DNA of 64,000 bases, taken from Primulina eburnea (Eukaryota > Streptophyta > Magnoliopsida > Lamiales > Gesneriaceae). The stretch spans positions 62,001 through 126,000 of the forward strand of contig NW_027330913.1 of the NCBI RefSeq assembly GCF_022965805.1, given 5' to 3'. Below are positions 11,567-24,399 of this stretch, one piece after another (position 1 is the stretch's first letter; each line of letters begins with the position of its first letter). The notes under the pieces were generated by a model. It made no database searches, had not been told where the DNA came from, and worked only from the letters and a program-made list of their open reading frames with translations. The translations under genes were made by a program, and so were the position numbers.

Positions 11567-13995
11567 GACATTTCTATGGACTTTATTTTGGGGTTGCCTA
11601 GGACTAAGAAGGGGAGGGATTCTATTTTTGTTGTTGTGGATAGATTCTCTAAGATGGCACATTTTATAGCTTGTCATAAAACCGATGATGCTTCAAACAT
11701 TGCGGATTTGTTCTTTAGAGAAGTCGTTAGGTTGCATGGCATGCCTAGGACTATTGTTTCTGGTCGCGATGTTAAATTCTTGAGTTACTTTTGGAAGACT
11801 TTATGGGCTAAACTTGGCACAAAATTGTTGTTTTCTACTACTTGTCATCCTCAAACGGATGGACAAACTGAAGTTGTCAATAGAACTTTGGGAACACTTT
11901 TGCGTGCTATTCTTAAAAAGAACTTGGATTGACATTTCTATGGACTTTATTTTGGGGTTGCCTAGGACTAAGAAGGGGAGGGATTCTATTTTTGTTGTTG
12001 TGGATAGATTCTCTAAGATGGCACATTTTATAGCTTGTCATAAAACCGATGATGCTTCAAACATTGCGGATTTGTTCTTTAGAGAAGTCGTTAGGTTGCA
12101 TGGCATGCCTAGGACTATTGTTTCTGGTCGCGATGTTAAATTCTTGAGTTACTTTTGGAAGACTTTATGGGCTAAACTTGGCACAAAATTGTTGTTTTCT
12201 ACTACTTGTCATCCTCAAACGGATGGACAAACTGAAGTTGTCAATAGAACTTTGGGAACACTTTTGCGTGCTATTCTTAAAAAGAACTTGGATTGACATT
12301 TCTATGGACTTTATTTTGGGGTTGCCTAGGACTAAGAAGGGGAGGGATTCTATTTTTGTTGTTGTGGATAGATTCTCTAAGATGGCACATTTTATAGCTT
12401 GTCATAAAACCGATGATGCTTCAAACATTGCGGATTTGTTCTTTAGAGAAGTCGTTAGGTTGCATGGCATGCCTAGGACTATTGTTTCTGGTCGCGATGT
12501 TAAATTCTTGAGTTACTTTTGGAAGACTTTATGGGCTAAACTTGGCACAAAATTGTTGTTTTCTACTACTTGTCATCCTCAAACGGATGGACAAACTGAA
12601 GTTGTCAATAGAACTTTGGGAACACTTTTGCGTGCTATTCTTAAAAGAACTTGGATTGACATTTCTATGGACTTTATTTTGGGGTTGCCTAGGACTAAGA
12701 AGGGGAGGGATTCTATTTTGTTGTTGTGGATAGATTCTCTAAGATGGCACATTTTATAGCTTGTCATAAAACCGATGATGCTTCAAACATTGCGGATTTG
12801 TTCTTTAGAGAAGTCGTTAGGTTGCATGGCATGCCTAGGACTATTGTTTCTGGTCGCGATGTTAAATTCTTGAGTTACTTTTGGAAGACTTTATGGGCTA
12901 AACTTGGCACAAAATTGTTGTTTTCTACTACTTGTCATCCTCAAACGGATGGACAAACTGAAGTTGTCAATAGAACTTTGGGAACACTTTTGCGTGCTAT
13001 TCTTAAAAAGAACTTGGATTGACATTTCTATGGACTTTATTTTGGGGTTGCCTAGGACTAAGAAGGGGAGGGATTCTATTTTTGTTGTTGTGGATAGATT
13101 CTCTAAGATGGCACATTTTATAGCTTGTCATAAAACCGATGATGCTTCAAACATTGCGGATTTGTTCTTTAGAGAAGTCGTTAGGTTGCATGGCATGCCT
13201 AGGACTATTGTTTCTGGTCGCGATGTTAAATTCTTGAGTTACTTTTGGAAGACTTTATGGGCTAAACTTGGCACAAAATTGTTGTTTTCTACTACTTGTC
13301 ATCCTCAAACGGATGGACAAACTGAAGTTGTCAATAGAACTTTGGGAACACTTTTGCGTGCTATTCTTAAAAAGAACTTGGATTGACATTTCTATGGACT
13401 TTATTTTGGGGTTGCCTAGGACTAAGAAGGGGAGGGATTCTATTTTTGTTGTTGTGGATAGATTCTCTAAGATGGCACATTTTATAGCTTGTCATAAAAC
13501 CGATGATGCTTCAAACATTGCGGATTTGTTCTTTAGAGAAGTCGTTAGGTTGCATGGCATGCCTAGGACTATTGTTTCTGGTCGCGATGTTAAATTCTTG
13601 AGTTACTTTTGGAAGACTTTATGGGCTAAACTTGGCACAAAATTGTTGTTTTCTACTACTTGTCATCCTCAAACGGATGGACAAACTGAAGTTGTCAATA
13701 GAACTTTGGGAACACTTTTGCGTGCTATTCTTAAAAAGAACTTGGATTGACATTTCTATGGACTTTATTTTGGGGTTGCCTAGGACTAAGAAGGGGAGGG
13801 ATTCTATTTTTGTTGTTGTGGATAGATTCTCTAAGATGGCACATTTTATAGCTTGTCATAAAACCGATGATGCTTCAAACATTGCGGATTTGTTCTTTAG
13901 AGAAGTCGTTAGGTTGCATGGCATGCCTAGGACTATTGTTTCTGGTCGCGATGTTAAATTCTTGAGTTACTTTTGGAAGACTTTATGGGCTAAAC

Positions 13996-14841
13996 TTGGC
14001 ACAAAATTGTTGTTTTCTACTACTTGTCATCCTCAAACGGATGGACAAACTGAAGTTGTCAATAGAACTTTGGGAACACTTTTGCGTGCTATTCTTAAAA
14101 AGAACTTGGATTGACATTTCTATGGACTTTATTTTGGGGTTGCCTAGGACTAAGAAGGGGAGGGATTCTATTTTTGTTGTTGTGGATAGATTCTCTAAGA
14201 TGGCACATTTTATAGCTTGTCATAAAACCGATGATGCTTCAAACATTGCGGATTTGTTCTTTAGAGAAGTCGTTAGGTTGCATGGCATGCCTAGGACTAT
14301 TGTTTCTGGTCGCGATGTTAAATTCTTGAGTTACTTTTGGAAGACTTTATGGGCTAAACTTGGCACAAAATTGTTGTTTTCTACTACTTGTCATCCTCAA
14401 ACGGATGGACAAACTGAAGTTGTCAATAGAACTTTGGGAACACTTTTGCGTGCTATTCTTAAAAGAACTTGGATTGACATTTCTATGGACTTTATTTTGG
14501 GGTTGCCTAGGACTAAGAAGGGGAGGGATTCTATTTTTGTTGTTGTGGATAGATTCTCTAAGATGGCACATTTTATAGCTTGTCATAAAACCGATGATGC
14601 TTCAAACATTGCGGATTTGTTCTTTAGAGAAGTCGTTAGGTTGCATGGCATGCCTAGGACTATTGTTTCTGGTCGCGATGTTAAATTCTTGAGTTACTTT
14701 TGGAAGACTTTATGGGCTAAACTTGGCACAAAATTGTTGTTTTCTACTACTTGTCATCCTCAAACGGATGGACAAACTGAAGTTGTCAATAGAACTTTGG
14801 GAACACTTTTGCGTGCTATTCTTAAAAAGAACTTGGATTGA
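13996..14841 (+). pseudogene. Longest satellite ORF (281 aa) spanning more than two units in frame
   Basis: The unit joint at about 14462 has four A instead of five, making this unit 363 bp (121 codons), so the integrase frame continues through the joint. The first 40 residues read an out-of-frame part of the preceding unit. Two tandem integrase cores follow. Similar but shorter read-throughs occur at 12178-12759 and 50078-50698. I take it to be a by-product of homopolymer change and not a gene. It lacks the second catalytic Asp in both cores. Confidence 0.7.
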
Positions 14842-17800
14842 CATTTCTATGGACTTTATTTTGGGGTTGCCTAGGACTAAGAAGGGGAGGGATTCTATTT
14901 TTGTTGTTGTGGATAGATTCTCTAAGATGGCACATTTTATAGCTTGTCATAAAACCGATGATGCTTCAAACATTGCGGATTTGTTCTTTAGAGAAGTCGT
15001 TAGGTTGCATGGCATGCCTAGGACTATTGTTTCTGGTCGCGATGTTAAATTCTTGAGTTACTTTTGGAAGACTTTATGGGCTAAACTTGGCACAAAATTG
15101 TTGTTTTCTACTACTTGTCATCCTCAAACGGATGGACAAACTGAAGTTGTCAATAGAACTTTGGGAACACTTTTGCGTGCTATTCTTAAAAAGAACTTGG
15201 ATTGACATTTCTATGGACTTTATTTTGGGGTTGCCTAGGACTAAGAAGGGGAGGGATTCTATTTTTGTTGTTGTGGATAGATTCTCTAAGATGGCACATT
15301 TTATAGCTTGTCATAAAACCGATGATGCTTCAAACATTGCGGATTTGTTCTTTAGAGAAGTCGTTAGGTTGCATGGCATGCCTAGGACTATTGTTTCTGG
15401 TCGCGATGTTAAATTCTTGAGTTACTTTTGGAAGACTTTATGGGCTAAACTTGGCACAAAATTGTTGTTTTCTACTACTTGTCATCCTCAAACGGATGGA
15501 CAAACTGAAGTTGTCAATAGAACTTTGGGAACACTTTTGCGTGCTATTCTTAAAAAGAACTTGGATTGACATTTCTATGGACTTTATTTTGGGGTTGCCT
15601 AGGACTAAGAAGGGGAGGGATTCTATTTTTGTTGTTGTGGATAGATTCTCTAAGATGGCACATTTTATAGCTTGTCATAAAACCGATGATGCTTCAAACA
15701 TTGCGGATTTGTTCTTTAGAGAAGTCGTTAGGTTGCATGGCATGCCTAGGACTATTGTTTCTGGTCGCGATGTTAAATTCTTGAGTTACTTTTGGAAGAC
15801 TTTATGGGCTAAACTTGGCACAAAATTGTTGTTTTCTACTACTTGTCATCCTCAAACGGATGGACAAACTGAAGTTGTCAATAGAACTTTGGGAACACTT
15901 TTGCGTGCTATTCTTAAAAAGAACTTGGATTGACATTTCTATGGACTTTATTTTGGGGTTGCCTAGGACTAAGAAGGGGAGGGATTCTATTTTTGTTGTT
16001 GTGGATAGATTCTCTAAGATGGCACATTTTATAGCTTGTCATAAAACCGATGATGCTTCAAACATTGCGGATTTGTTCTTTAGAGAAGTCGTTAGGTTGC
16101 ATGGCATGCCTAGGACTATTGTTTCTGGTCGCGATGTTAAATTCTTGAGTTACTTTTGGAAGACTTTATGGGCTAAACTTGGCACAAAATTGTTGTTTTC
16201 TACTACTTGTCATCCTCAAACGGATGGACAAACTGAAGTTGTCAATAGAACTTTGGGAACACTTTTGCGTGCTATTCTTAAAAAGAACTTGGATTGACAT
16301 TTCTATGGACTTTATTTTGGGGTTGCCTAGGACTAAGAAGGGGAGGGATTCTATTTTTGTTGTTGTGGATAGATTCTCTAAGATGGCACATTTTATAGCT
16401 TGTCATAAAACCGATGATGCTTCAAACATTGCGGATTTGTTCTTTAGAGAAGTCGTTAGGTTGCATGGCATGCCTAGGACTATTGTTTCTGGTCGCGATG
16501 TTAAATTCTTGAGTTACTTTTGGAAGACTTTATGGGCTAAACTTGGCACAAAATTGTTGTTTTCTACTACTTGTCATCCTCAAACGGATGGACAAACTGA
16601 AGTTGTCAATAGAACTTTGGGAACACTTTTGCGTGCTATTCTTAAAAAGAACTTGGATTGACATTTCTATGGACTTTATTTTGGGGTTGCCTAGGACTAA
16701 GAAGGGGAGGGATTCTATTTTTGTTGTTGTGGATAGATTCTCTAAGATGGCACATTTTATAGCTTGTCATAAAACCGATGATGCTTCAAACATTGCGGAT
16801 TTGTTCTTTAGAGAAGTCGTTAGGTTGCATGGCATGCCTAGGACTATTGTTTCTGGTCGCGATGTTAAATTCTTGAGTTACTTTTGGAAGACTTTATGGG
16901 CTAAACTTGGCACAAAATTGTTGTTTTCTACTACTTGTCATCCTCAAACGGATGGACAAACTGAAGTTGTCAATAGAACTTTGGGAACACTTTTGCGTGC
17001 TATTCTTAAAAAGAACTTGGATTGACATTTCTATGGACTTTATTTTGGGGTTGCCTAGGACTAAGAAGGGGAGGGATTCTATTTTTGTTGTTGTGGATAG
17101 ATTCTCTAAGATGGCACATTTTATAGCTTGTCATAAAACCGATGATGCTTCAAACATTGCGGATTTGTTCTTTAGAGAAGTCGTTAGGTTGCATGGCATG
17201 CCTAGGACTATTGTTTCTGGTCGCGATGTTAAATTCTTGAGTTACTTTTGGAAGACTTTATGGGCTAAACTTGGCACAAAATTGTTGTTTTCTACTACTT
17301 GTCATCCTCAAACGGATGGACAAACTGAAGTTGTCAATAGAACTTTGGGAACACTTTTGCGTGCTATTCTTAAAAAGAACTTGGATTGACATTTCTATGG
17401 ACTTTATTTTGGGGTTGCCTAGGACTAAGAAGGGGAGGGATTCTATTTTTGTTGTTGTGGATAGATTCTCTAAGATGGCACATTTTATAGCTTGTCATAA
17501 AACCGATGATGCTTCAAACATTGCGGATTTGTTCTTTAGAGAAGTCGTTAGGTTGCATGGCATGCCTAGGACTATTGTTTCTGGTCGCGATGTTAAATTC
17601 TTGAGTTACTTTTGGAAGACTTTATGGGCTAAACTTGGCACAAAATTGTTGTTTTCTACTACTTGTCATCCTCAAACGGATGGACAAACTGAAGTTGTCA
17701 ATAGAACTTTGGGAACACTTTTGCGTGCTATTCTTAAAAAGAACTTGGATTGACATTTCTATGGACTTTATTTTGGGGTTGCCTAGGACTAAGAAGGGGA

Positions 17801-20661
17801 GGGATTCTATTTTTGTTGTTGTGGATAGATTCTCTAAGATGGCACATTTTATAGCTTGTCATAAAACCGATGATGCTTCAAACATTGCGGATTTGTTCTT
17901 TAGAGAAGTCGTTAGGTTGCATGGCATGCCTAGGACTATTGTTTCTGGTCGCGATGTTAAATTCTTGAGTTACTTTTGGAAGACTTTATGGGCTAAACTT
18001 GGCACAAAATTGTTGTTTTCTACTACTTGTCATCCTCAAACGGATGGACAAACTGAAGTTGTCAATAGAACTTTGGGAACACTTTTGCGTGCTATTCTTA
18101 AAAAGAACTTGGATTGACATTTCTATGGACTTTATTTTGGGGTTGCCTAGGACTAAGAAGGGGAGGGATTCTATTTTTGTTGTTGTGGATAGATTCTCTA
18201 AGATGGCACATTTTATAGCTTGTCATAAAACCGATGATGCTTCAAACATTGCGGATTTGTTCTTTAGAGAAGTCGTTAGGTTGCATGGCATGCCTAGGAC
18301 TATTGTTTCTGGTCGCGATGTTAAATTCTTGAGTTACTTTTGGAAGACTTTATGGGCTAAACTTGGCACAAAATTGTTGTTTTCTACTACTTGTCATCCT
18401 CAAACGGATGGACAAACTGAAGTTGTCAATAGAACTTTGGGAACACTTTTGCGTGCTATTCTTAAAAAGAACTTGGATTGACATTTCTATGGACTTTATT
18501 TTGGGGTTGCCTAGGACTAAGAAGGGGAGGGATTCTATTTTGTTGTTGTGGATAGATTCTCTAAGATGGCACATTTTATAGCTTGTCATAAAACCGATGA
18601 TGCTTCAAACATTGCGGATTTGTTCTTTAGAGAAGTCGTTAGGTTGCATGGCATGCCTAGGACTATTGTTTCTGGTCGCGATGTTAAATTCTTGAGTTAC
18701 TTTTGGAAGACTTTATGGGCTAAACTTGGCACAAAATTGTTGTTTTCTACTACTTGTCATCCTCAAACGGATGGACAAACTGAAGTTGTCAATAGAACTT
18801 TGGGAACACTTTTGCGTGCTATTCTTAAAAAGAACTTGGATTGACATTTCTATGGACTTTATTTTGGGGTTGCCTAGGACTAAGAAGGGGAGGGATTCTA
18901 TTTTTGTTGTTGTGGATAGATTCTCTAAGATGGCACATTTTATAGCTTGTCATAAAACCGATGATGCTTCAAACATTGCGGATTTGTTCTTTAGAGAAGT
19001 CGTTAGGTTGCATGGCATGCCTAGGACTATTGTTTCTGGTCGCGATGTTAAATTCTTGAGTTACTTTTGGAAGACTTTATGGGCTAAACTTGGCACAAAA
19101 TTGTTGTTTTCTACTACTTGTCATCCTCAAACGGATGGACAAACTGAAGTTGTCAATAGAACTTTGGGAACACTTTTGCGTGCTATTCTTAAAAAGAACT
19201 TGGATTGACATTTCTATGGACTTTATTTTGGGGTTGCCTAGGACTAAGAAGGGGAGGGATTCTATTTTTGTTGTTGTGGATAGATTCTCTAAGATGGCAC
19301 ATTTTATAGCTTGTCATAAAACCGATGATGCTTCAAACATTGCGGATTTGTTCTTTAGAGAAGTCGTTAGGTTGCATGGCATGCCTAGGACTATTGTTTC
19401 TGGTCGCGATGTTAAATTCTTGAGTTACTTTTGGAAGACTTTATGGGCTAAACTTGGCACAAAATTGTTGTTTTCTACTACTTGTCATCCTCAAACGGAT
19501 GGACAAACTGAAGTTGTCAATAGAACTTTGGGAACACTTTTGCGTGCTATTCTTAAAAAGAACTTGGATTGACATTTCTATGGACTTTATTTTGGGGTTG
19601 CCTAGGACTAAGAAGGGGAGGGATTCTATTTTTGTTGTTGTGGATAGATTCTCTAAGATGGCACATTTTATAGCTTGTCATAAAACCGATGATGCTTCAA
19701 ACATTGCGGATTTGTTCTTTAGAGAAGTCGTTAGGTTGCATGGCATGCCTAGGACTATTGTTTCTGGTCGCGATGTTAAATTCTTGAGTTACTTTTGGAA
19801 GACTTTATGGGCTAAACTTGGCACAAAATTGTTGTTTTCTACTACTTGTCATCCTCAAACGGATGGACAAACTGAAGTTGTCAATAGAACTTTGGGAACA
19901 CTTTTGCGTGCTATTCTTAAAAAGAACTTGGATTGACATTTCTATGGACTTTATTTTGGGGTTGCCTAGGACTAAGAAGGGGAGGGATTCTATTTTTGTT
20001 GTTGTGGATAGATTCTCTAAGATGGCACATTTTATAGCTTGTCATAAAACCGATGATGCTTCAAACATTGCGGATTTGTTCTTTAGAGAAGTCGTTAGGT
20101 TGCATGGCATGCCTAGGACTATTGTTTCTGGTCGCGATGTTAAATTCTTGAGTTACTTTTGGAAGACTTTATGGGCTAAACTTGGCACAAAATTGTTGTT
20201 TTCTACTACTTGTCATCCTCAAACGGATGGACAAACTGAAGTTGTCAATAGAACTTTGGGAACACTTTTGCGTGCTATTCTTAAAAAGAACTTGGATTGA
20301 CATTTCTATGGACTTTATTTTGGGTTGCCTAGGACTAAGAAGGGGAGGGATTCTATTTTTGTTGTTGTGGATAGATTCTCTAAGATGGCACATTTTATAG
20401 CTTGTCATAAAACCGATGATGCTTCAAACATTGCGGATTTGTTCTTTAGAGAAGTCGTTAGGTTGCATGGCATGCCTAGGACTATTGTTTCTGGTCGCGA
20501 TGTTAAATTCTTGAGTTACTTTTGGAAGACTTTATGGGCTAAACTTGGCACAAAATTGTTGTTTTCTACTACTTGTCATCCTCAAACGGATGGACAAACT
20601 GAAGTTGTCAATAGAACTTTGGGAACACTTTTGCGTGCTATTCTTAAAAAGAACTTGGATT

Positions 20662-23202
20662 GACATTTCTATGGACTTTATTTTGGGGTTGCCTAGGACT
20701 ATGAAGGGGAGGGATTCTATTTTTGTTGTTGTGGATAGATTCTCTAAGATGGCACATTTTATAGCTTGTCATAAAACCGATGATGCTTCAAATATTTTGG
20801 ATTTGTTCTCTAGAGAAGTCGTTACGTTGCATGGCATGCCTAGGACTATTATTTCTGGTCGCGATGTTAAATTCTTGAGTTACTTTTGGAAGACTTTATG
20901 GGCTAAACTTGGCACAAAATTGTTGTTTCTACTACTTGTCATCCTCAACGGATGGACAAACTGAAGTTGTCAATAAAAATTTGGAACACTTTTGACGTGC
21001 TATCTTAAAAAGAACTTGGATTGACATTTCTATGGACTTTATTTTGGGGTTGCCTAGGACTAAGAAGGGGAGGGATTCTATTTTTGTTGTTGTGGATAGA
21101 TTCTCTAAGATGGCACATTTTATAGCTTGCCATAAAACCGATTATGGTTCAACTTGCGGATTTGTTCTTTAGAGAAGTCGTTAAGTTGCTTGGCATGCCA
21201 AGAACTATTGTTTCTGTCGCGATGTTAAATTCTGAGTTACTTTTGGAAGACTTTATTGGGCTAAAATTGGCACAAAATTGTTGTTTGGGAACACTTTTGT
21301 GTGTCATTCTTAAAAAGAACTTGATTGACATTTCTATGGACTTTAATTTTGGGTTGCGCAGGACTATGAAGGGGAGGGATTCTATTTTTGTTGTTGTATA
21401 TAGATTCTCTAAGATGACACATTTGTAGCTTGTCATAAAACCGATGATGCTTCAAACATTGCGGATTTGTTCTCTAGAGAAGTCGTTACGTTGCATGGCA
21501 TGTCTAGGTATTATTATTTCTAGTCGCGATGTTAAATTCTTGAGTTACTTTTGGAAGACTTATGGGCTAAACTTGGTACAAATTGTTGTTTTCTACTACT
21601 TGTCATCCTCAAACGGATGGACAAACTGAAGTTGTCAATAGAACTTTGGAACACTTTTGCGTGCTATTCTTAAAAAGAACTTGGATTGACATTCTATGGA
21701 CTTTATTTTGGGGTTGCCTAGGACTAAGAAGGGGAGGGATTCTATTTTTGTTGTTGTGGATAGATTCTCTAAGATGACACATTTTATAGCTTGTCATTAA
21801 ACCGAATGATGCTTCAAACATTGTGGATTTTTTCTTTAGAGAAGTCGTTACGTTGCATGGCATGCCTAGGAATATTGTTTCTGGTCGCGATGTTAATTCT
21901 TGAGTTACTTTTTGGAAGACTCTTATGTGCTAAACTTGACACAAATTGTTGTTTTTTACGACTTGTCATCCTCAAACGGATGGACAAACTGAAGTTGTCA
22001 ATAGAACTTTGGGAACACTTTGCGTGCCATTTTTAAAAGAACTTGGATTGACATTCTATGGACTTATTTTGGGTTGCCTTGGACTAAGAAGGGGAGGAAT
22101 TCTATTTTTGTGTTGTGGATAGATTCTCTAAGATGGCACATTTTATAGCTGTCATAAAACCGATGATGCTTCAAACATTGCGGATTTGTTTCTTTAGAGA
22201 AGTCGTTAGGTTGCGTGTTATGCCTATGACTATTTTTACTGGTCGTGATGTTAAATTCTTGCAGTTACTTTTGGAAGACTTTATGGGCTAACTTGGCACA
22301 AAATTGTTGTTTTCTACTACTTGTCGTCCTCAAACGGATGGACAAACTGAAGTTGTCAATAGAACTTTGCGAACACTTTTGCGTGTTATTCTTTAAGAAG
22401 AAATTGGATTGACATTTCTATGGACTTTATTTTGGGGTTGCCTAGGACTAAGAAGGGGAGGGATTTTTTTTGTTGTTGTGGATAGATTATCTAAGATGGC
22501 ACATTTTATAGCTGCCATAAAACCGATTATGGTTCAAACATTGCGGATTTGTTCTTTAGAGAAGTCGTTAAGTTGCTTGGCATGCCTAGGACTATTGTTT
22601 CTGGTCCCGATGTTAAAGTCTTGAGTTACTTTGGAAGACTTTATGGGCTAAACCTTGGCACAAAATTGTTGTTTTCTACTATTGTCATCCTCAAACGGAT
22701 GGACAAACTGAAGTTGTCAATAGAACTTTGGGAACACTTTTGCGTGCCATTTTTAAAAAGAACTTGGATTGACAATTCTATGGACTTTATTTGGGTTGCC
22801 TAGGACTAAGAGGGGAGGGATTCTATTTTTGTTGTTGTGGATAAATTCTCTAAGATGGCACATTTTATAGCTTGTCATAAAACCGATGATGCTTCAAACA
22901 TTGCGGATTTGTTCTTTAGAGAAGTCGTTAGGTTGCGTGGCATGCCTATGACTATTTTTACTGGTCGCGATGTTAAATTCTTGAGTTACTTTTGGAAGAC
23001 TTTACGGGCTAAACTTGGCACAAAATTGTTGTTTTCTACTACTTGTCATCCTCAAAACGGATGGACAAACTGAAGTTGTCAATAGAACTTTGGGAACACT
23101 TTTGCGTGCCATTTTTAAAAGAACTTGGATTGACATTTCTATGGTCTTTATTTTGGGTAGCCTAGGACTAAGAAGGGGAGGGATTCTAGTTTGTTATGTT
23201 GT
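20662..23202 (+). repeat. Integrase-derived satellite, variant units left of copia copy 2, indel-rich
   Basis: Units start at 20662 (R/X hybrid), 21023 (S), 21327 (X), 21688 (Y), 22050 (Z), 22411 (G), 22771 (M) and 23132 (T, cut by the insertion). The order and markers equal those of 14-1901, including the rare GCGCAGG in X. However, units here are 360-362 bp because of many isolated 1-bp gains and losses, such as those near 20928, 21005, 21213, 21652, 21803, 22052, 22151, 22262 and 22467. 23198-23202 is GTTGT, the left target duplication of copy 2. Confidence 0.9.
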
Positions 23203-24362
23203 TGTTACGCCTTAAACGCATACAAATCTCGAGGATGAGATTAATGTTTTTATGCTGTTGTTGTAACATATCCCAAAGTTTTTGTTTTGATGATACCAAA
23301 ACTTGGATTAAAAAATGTACTAATGTTTTATATTGAGGCATGCAGGAAATTAAGAACAGGTTACGTTCGGAAGATCCGACATTCGGTTCGAACGGTCCGA
23401 AATTGTGCAATTCAGAAGCAAAATAGAAGCTGTTCGGAAGCTGCGAAGAGAGCGTTCGGACGTTCCGAAGACGTGATCGGACGTTCCGAACACAAGCAAT
23501 CAAATCACTTCAATGCGGAGACAAATTGATATGACTGATTGATCGAGTAAGATTTTCGGACGCTACGAAGGACATTTCGGACGCTACGAAGTGTTGAAGA
23601 TTTCAATCTCTGGAAACGCGGGAATGTTCGGACGGTACGAACTTGAGTTCGGACCTTCCGAAGCTGTTCACACACTGTCTGAAAGAACTGTTCGGAAGAT
23701 ACGAAGTTTGATCGGTCCCTCCGAAGCGCATGTTCGGACCCTACGAAGTCCAGAAACGGACGATCCGAAGTCATCCCAAAATTACGGAAATTGATTTCAA
23801 TCACATCGGACGTTCCGAAGCATAAACAGAAGATCCGAACCTTGGCGTCCAAGACTAGTATAAATAGGCCTTTGAGGATGCATTTTCAAACATCCCACTC
23901 CACTCTCTTGTCTCTTACAAAGCTTTCTACTATCTCTTGTGTGCGTTGATTAAAAGAGTTGTAATATCAAAAGAGTTGTAGAAAAAGAGTGAAAGTAATA
24001 CTCTCGAGTGGGTTGTAAAGTTCGTGGCTATCCTTGGGAGCCCTCAAGGCCAAGTAGACGCATCGAGGCGTGGTTGTAAAAGCTAGCTTGGAGCTCCTAA
24101 AGCCAAGTCGATATAGTGATACCTCGATCCTCATCGAGAAGGGGAGACGTAGACGATTCTTCGTCGAACTTCCATAAACATCTCTATCCCTCTTTACTTT
24201 ACGCATTTACTTTACTACGCATTTATTTTACGCACTTACTTTACGCATTCTTTTTATTTGTGATTGTCCCTCAAGTCTTCCGCTTGCAATTTTTTGCAAA
24301 CTCGTTTTAAAAAACGCTAAAGGGCCTAAAAGAACCTATTCACCCCCCCTTTAGGTTCTTCA
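23203..24362 (+). repeat. 5' LTR of copia copy 2
   Basis: 1160 bp, TG...CA, with a TATA box at 23859-23866. It is longer than the other copies through a small CTGTTGTTG expansion at about 23254 and several 1-bp gains (near 23310, 23554, 24038, 24290 and 24310). It carries the 5'-LTR marker A at 23391. Confidence 0.92.
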
Positions 24363-24364
24363 AG

Positions 24365-24376
24365 TGGTATCAGAGC
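24365..24376 (+). other. Primer binding site, initiator Met tRNA, copy 2
   Basis: TGGTATCAGAGC lies 2 bp after the 5' LTR and is identical to the site in copy 1. Confidence 0.95.
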
Positions 24377-24399
24377 AAGGTTTTTCAAAATCTTTTAAA

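Larger units (their letters stand above)
11203..20661 (+). repeat. Homogeneous 364-bp satellite array, 26 R-type units
   Basis: 26 head-to-tail units fill 9459 bp. This equals 26 x 364 minus 5, and the five missing bases are all homopolymer length changes: A4 for A5 near 12644 and 14462, T4 for T5 near 12717 and 18538, and G3 for G4 near 20323. Other differences are hard to find by eye, so the array is almost perfectly homogenised. Each unit translates as 121 codons of a Ty3/gypsy integrase core, but the extra base at the joint shifts the frame. The result is a lattice of 160-aa ORFs that overlap by 119 bp. They have no sign of being genes. Confidence 0.96.

Noticed and set aside
13996..14841. 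A domesticated host integrase gene
   Set aside because: The second catalytic residue is missing, the N- and C-terminal domains are absent, and the ORF exists only through one homopolymer change in a satellite unit.
11203..20661. CRISPR-like or other direct-repeat array with spacers
   Set aside because: The whole 364 bp repeats with no unique spacers, and the setting is a plant genome.
11450..20663. The many 160-aa ORFs as a tandem gene family
   Set aside because: They are set by the 364-bp period and by a frame shift at each joint. The first 40 residues are an out-of-frame reading, the catalytic Asp is lost, and no promoter or start context recurs other than by repetition.
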